The notes under the pieces were generated by a model. The model ran no database searches and was not told the DNA's origin. It worked only from the letters and a program-made list of their open reading frames with translations. A stretch of 9,983 nucleotides of DNA from Phycisphaerae bacterium (GTDB lineage: Bacteria > Planctomycetota > Phycisphaerae > JAAYCJ01), in contig WFQY01000512.1 of assembly GCA_015486815.1 (NCBI GenBank), forward strand, positions 1-9,983, written 5' to 3'. Positions within the stretch are counted from its first letter, which is position 1. Each line of letters opens with the position of its first letter. Positions 7,715 through 9,983 of the stretch are shown here, piece after piece. The translations under genes and the position numbers were made by a program.

Positions 7715-8632
7715 TTATCCTATCGTATGTTCTTCAATCAGTTCGTGCACAAGCTCTCTTACGCCATCTTCGCTGGGCTCGAATTGCTTATGCCCTTCAC
7801 CCTTCAATACGACCGCCTGTATCCTATGTACCTTCGTCGGTGAACCGTCCCTGCCACACCATTGCAAATCCGCATCGATATCGTCTAAATTCCAATGCTC
7901 GATAAGCAACCCTTTTGCTTTCAGCTCGTTGCATTTCTGCTCTATCTGCTTTGCAATTTCGGGATCATCCGCATTGTTCTCGCCTGCGATTTCCTTTTTA
8001 ACTTCGATAGCAGCTCGTGCCTTTTTATATTTCATTATCCTTTTAGCTGCTGGCGAACGAGGTACATTGGCGCTGTCAATTACAGTAATCAAAACAGGCA
8101 ATTTCGACTGTACAAGCTCCCAGCCGTTGCCTACATTTCGTCTGACGACTATATGATTATTATTCAGACTCACCAACTCTTCCAAATATGTTATCTGCGG
8201 TATCCCCAGCTTTTCAGCGGCTTGCGGACCTACCTGAGCAGTATCACCATCGATAGCCTGCCTACCGCACAAAACAATATCGAAATCGCCTACCTTCCGA
8301 ACAGCACAACTCAATATATATGAAGTAGCGAGAGTATCGCTGGCAGCTGCCCTTCGGTCGGAAACCAATATGCACCTATCCGCACCGCGCTCATAGGCAT
8401 CGCGAAGTATATTGCACGCATTGGGCGGACCCATCGTAATCACAGTTACCGTTCCGCCATATTGGTCTTTTATCATCAAAGCCTCTTCGAGTGCGTGAAG
8501 GTCTTCCGGATTAAAAATAGCAGGCAATGCCGCTCGGTTTACCGTTCCGTCATCCTTCATCGCTTTTGCGGTAACAGCTTTTGTATCGGGCACCTGTTTT
8601 GTTAAAACTACACAATTATATCCCACAGCCAT
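7715..8632 (-). CDS. etfB: Electron transfer flavoprotein subunit beta
   Basis: Beta subunit of EtfAB, first gene of the operon. Recognisable parts: VVLTKQVPDTK (8-18), NPEDLHALEEAL (41-52), TVTVITMGPPNA (61-72), GRQAIDGDTAQVGPQ (123-137, bases 8266-8222) and the EtfB signature region VPRSPAAKRIMKYKKA (190-205). The GDTAQVGP loop replaces the DDDxNQT-like AMP-binding loop of mitochondrial-type EtfB. From family knowledge, this form occurs in ETFs that hold a second FAD in the beta subunit, including bifurcating ones; bifurcation here is inference. At 305 residues it is longer than the usual 250-265, because residues about 210-285 contain an inserted charged, partly helical region after the signature. 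Start: ATG at 8632 is only 2 nt from AGGAG, whereas GTG two codons later (8626) is 8 nt away, so the protein may begin with GYNCVVLTKQ. Confidence 0.94.
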   Translation of the reverse strand: MAVGYNCVVLTKQVPDTKAVTAKAMKDDGTVNRAALPAIFNPEDLHALEEALMIKDQYGGTVTVITMGPPNACNILRDAYERGADRCILVSDRRAAASDTLATSYILSCAVRKVGDFDIVLCGRQAIDGDTAQVGPQAAEKLGIPQITYLEELVSLNNNHIVVRRNVGNGWELVQSKLPVLITVIDSANVPRSPAAKRIMKYKKARAAIEVKKEIAGENNADDPEIAKQIEQKCNELKAKGLLIEHWNLDDIDADLQWCGRDGSPTKVHRIQAVVLKGEGHKQFEPSEDGVRELVHELIEEHTIG

Positions 8633-8634
8633 TG

Positions 8635-8639
8635 CTCCT
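8635..8639 (-). promoter_or_regulatory. Ribosome binding site of etfB, which questions its start codon
   Basis: The minus strand reads AGGAG, 2 nt, ATG, 3 nt, GTG. Two nucleotides is too close for efficient initiation at the ATG. The GTG at 8626-8624 has 8 nt of spacing, a normal distance, so it is the better-placed start; the two proteins differ by only two residues. Confidence 0.5.
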
Positions 8640-8720
8640 GTTAATAGTGTCTGTTATGAACAATCGCATTTATTGCTTCCGGTATGACAATACGATTTTC
8701 CTCAGTGTATGAAATTTGTT

Positions 8721-8749
8721 AGATTAGTATTTCTGTGGCCAGAAGTCAA
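8721..8749 (-). promoter_or_regulatory. Candidate sigma70-type promoter of the etfB operon
   Basis: On the minus strand TTGACT (8749-8744, five of six matches to the -35 consensus) is followed by 17 nt and TAATCT (8726-8721, a weak -10 with three of six matches). It points towards etfB and would leave a leader of about 80 nt. The spacing and -35 box are good and the -10 is poor, so this is a candidate only. Confidence 0.35.
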
Positions 8750-8752
8750 GAA

Positions 8753-8767
8753 AGAATTCAAAATTCT
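8753..8767. repeat. Short perfect inverted repeat upstream of the etfB promoter candidate
   Basis: AGAATT (8753-8758) and AATTCT (8762-8767) are perfect arms around CAA. On the minus strand the repeat ends 3 nt before the candidate -35 box, where an operator could act. The stem is AT-rich and short, followed only by a TTCTT run, so it would be a poor terminator. Confidence 0.3.
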
Positions 8768-8775
8768 CACATACC

Positions 8776-8813
8776 CACAAGATATAACTTGCCTGTATAA
8801 TATACCTCTTGTG
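8776..8813. repeat. Imperfect inverted repeat just after the CPBP protease gene
   Basis: Arms CACAAGA (8776-8782) and TCTTGTG (8807-8813) are perfect. Inside them TATA (8783-8786) pairs with TATA (8801-8804) across a two-base bulge, leaving a loop of 14 nt. The repeat begins 18 nt past the protease stop, where a 3'-end hairpin would be expected, but no U-run follows on the minus strand. It may stabilise the transcript end or be a protein-binding site. Together with the 8753-8767 repeat and the candidate promoter it accounts for most of the 8633-8831 gap; nothing else recognisable is seen there. Confidence 0.4.
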
Positions 8814-8831
8814 ATTAGCTACGAGCCAACA

Positions 8832-9629
8832 TCACTTTACCGCAAATTTCGCCATCATCATAAAAGTAAAATCGAAAAGTGAGTGAATAATCATAGGCGC
8901 AATCAGACTCCTGCGCAAAACGAAAAGCGTGCCCAGAACACAGGCAAGCCCGAATATCAAAATCACTTTGAATACACCCTGATAGAAATGCGCAGAAGCG
9001 AAAACCGCAGCTGCGATAACCATCGCAACCCAATCATTACGGAAAATGCAGCTCAACCTGCTGATGAAAAATCCACGAAATATCAGCTCTTCGTAATAGC
9101 CTATGAAAAGGCAAAAGGGCGGAATTAACCAAACAGGCATATCGGAAAACATCTTTGCCACCTTTACGTTGTTTTGGTTTATCTCTTTTAGATGATTTAC
9201 ATCGAAAGTAAAACTCGCTATTAAGCCCGCTATCCATACCGCCGCAAAAATCCCTAAAAGCACGATAATCGCTATTGCAATTTCCCCGCCTATGTCTTTC
9301 AGATGCAAACCTATCGACGAAGCTGGCTGACGATTTTTGTGTAGTATGAATCCGATAATCAAAGTGGCAAGCAGCCCCTGACTCAACAGAGACATATATT
9401 CGTCAGCCCCCAGAGGCCTACTATATTTCGACATATCGACGCCAACAGCTAATATTTTCAGCACAGGCAAAAGATACAGCACCGAAAATACGCAGATAAT
9501 TTCAAATAACGCTTCGGACGGACTCAATCCGACAGATTTCGCAAGAGTATTGTGTGATGAATGTGATGAGACACTCGCTTCGTCGAATTTTTCTATCGGG
9601 CTATCATCGCTATCATAGCTATAAGACAC
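8832..9629 (-). CDS. CPBP family (CAAX-like) intramembrane metalloprotease
   Basis: A 265-residue polytopic membrane protein with the three CPBP/Rce1-type motifs: EE-x3-R as YYEELIFRG (178-186: Glu180, Glu181, Arg185), F-x3-H as FASAHFYQG (210-218: His214), and HSLFDF (249-254: His249, with Asp253 where Asn or Asp is usual). Hydrophobic segments lie at about 40-62, 80-97, 115-140, 168-180, 200-213, 220-237 and 242-260. Residues 1-35 are an unusual Ser/Asp/His-rich, cytoplasm-like tail. Bacterial members act as membrane proteases or in bacteriocin self-immunity; the substrate here is unknown. The start is GTG at 9629, with GAGGG about 11 nt upstream inside the preceding gene. It follows the metallophosphoesterase stop by 3 nt, so the two are co-transcribed. 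Family call firm, role unknown. Confidence 0.88.
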   Translation of the reverse strand: MSYSYDSDDSPIEKFDEASVSSHSSHNTLAKSVGLSPSEALFEIICVFSVLYLLPVLKILAVGVDMSKYSRPLGADEYMSLLSQGLLATLIIGFILHKNRQPASSIGLHLKDIGGEIAIAIIVLLGIFAAVWIAGLIASFTFDVNHLKEINQNNVKVAKMFSDMPVWLIPPFCLFIGYYEELIFRGFFISRLSCIFRNDWVAMVIAAAVFASAHFYQGVFKVILIFGLACVLGTLFVLRRSLIAPMIIHSLFDFTFMMMAKFAVK

Positions 9630-9632
9630 GTT

Positions 9633-9983
9633 TTATCTGCCCTCTTTCAATCTGTCCGCGAGAAAATTGTCGAGTTGAGGAATTTTCTGAATCTTAGCTA
9701 CCGTCTTATCTATATCATATTCGACACGCACAAACTCAACAGCCTGATCGTCGAGAACGACATAGCTTGCCCGCCAATCGCGATCTCTCGGCTGCCCTAC
9801 CGAGCCTACGTTGATAATCGCTTGTTCAGCGAGTTCAAAATGATTCGCTTCTGCCAGCTCATCGGGCGGATCGAAATACGGATCGTCAAGCAACACGCCT
9901 GGAACGTGGGTATGCCCGACAAAGCACGTCATCTGCTCAAGCCGACGGAAATTATCGAGCAATTTGTTGGGATTATTAAATAC
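9633..9983 (-). CDS. Calcineurin-like metallophosphoesterase, C-terminal part (5' end outside window)
   Basis: The frame is open to the right edge, so 116 C-terminal residues are visible; the TTG at 9962 is internal. The segment carries the last metal-binding motif FVGHTHVPG (His codons in 9914-9906) and INVGSVGQPRDRD, the conserved stretch that follows it in small MPP-fold phosphoesterases. It ends with a strand-rich ASYVVLDDQAVEFVRVEYD segment typical of the 230-280-residue family often annotated as diadenosine tetraphosphatase or YfcE-like phosphodiesterase. The N-terminal D-x-H and GNHD motifs would be off-window. The substrate cannot be told. TAA at 9635-9633 is 3 nt from the GTG of the CPBP protease gene. 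Confidence 0.85.
   Translation of the reverse strand, partial: VFNNPNKLLDNFRRLEQMTCFVGHTHVPGVLLDDPYFDPPDELAEANHFELAEQAIINVGSVGQPRDRDWRASYVVLDDQAVEFVRVEYDIDKTVAKIQKIPQLDNFLADRLKEGR

Larger units (their letters stand above)
4157..8632 (-). other. Putative operon etfB-etfA-MNT-HEPN-acyl-CoA dehydrogenase
   Basis: Five minus-strand genes in one run. Junctions in order of transcription: a 34-bp gap, a 4-nt overlap (ATGA), a 17-nt overlap and a 1-nt overlap (TAATG). There is no room for a promoter or terminator within the last four genes, so one transcript and coupled translation are likely. Continuation into the PEP-CTERM gene across the 104-bp gap is possible but unproven. Confidence 0.75.

Noticed and set aside
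8652..8720. Weak hairpin in the etfB leader (ATCGTATTG against CAATA...CGAT), considered as a riboswitch
   Set aside because: The pairing is broken by a 4-nt bulge and nothing resembles a known riboswitch core.
8796..8801. Perfect TATAAT on the + strand
   Set aside because: No -35 element at the right distance and no plus-strand gene downstream; it is part of the AT-rich centre of the inverted repeat.
8815..9033. A 72-codon minus-strand frame overlapping the end of the CPBP protease gene
   Set aside because: Reads the same DNA as the protease motifs in another frame; Cys/Arg-rich with no domain.

Overview
The window looks like a stretch of a bacterial chromosome of moderate GC content, estimated by eye at a little over 40%. 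The genes are tightly packed, use the standard code, and show Shine-Dalgarno sequences plus several TTG or GTG starts. A PEP-CTERM sorting tail on a secreted protein, AddA-type recombination and an EtfAB/acyl-CoA dehydrogenase cluster together suggest an anaerobic or facultative planctomycete-like bacterium, perhaps Phycisphaerae. That placement is an inference from gene content and was not tested. No RNA genes, insertion sequences or CRISPR arrays were seen.

Layout. Positions 1-2995 (+) hold most of addA, the helicase-nuclease subunit of AddAB; its N-terminus, with the Walker A motif, lies upstream of the window. It meets a minus-strand gene (2961-4052) tail to tail, and their 3' ends overlap by 35 bp. 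That gene encodes a secreted protein with a signal peptide, a glycosidase-like body that seems to lack its catalytic glutamates, and a C-terminal PEP-CTERM tail.

The rest of the window is minus strand. Read in the direction of transcription, etfB (8632-7715), etfA (7680-6655), a minimal nucleotidyltransferase MNT (6658-6287), a HEPN protein (6303-5893) and an acyl-CoA dehydrogenase (5893-4157) form what appears to be one operon. The last four genes are joined by 4-, 17- and 1-nt overlaps. EtfAB carries electrons from, or confurcates/bifurcates with, the acyl-CoA dehydrogenase, so the outer genes form a fatty-acyl/acyl-CoA oxidation or reduction module. The surprise is the HEPN-MNT pair, a toxin-antitoxin or defence-type couple, locked by overlapping stops and starts inside this metabolic operon. 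This is the most interesting observation in the window.

Upstream of etfB is a gap of about 200 bp (8633-8831) with a candidate promoter and two inverted repeats. Beyond it lie a CPBP (CAAX-like) intramembrane protease gene and, 3 nt further upstream, the C-terminal part of a calcineurin-like metallophosphoesterase that runs off the right edge; these two are probably co-transcribed.
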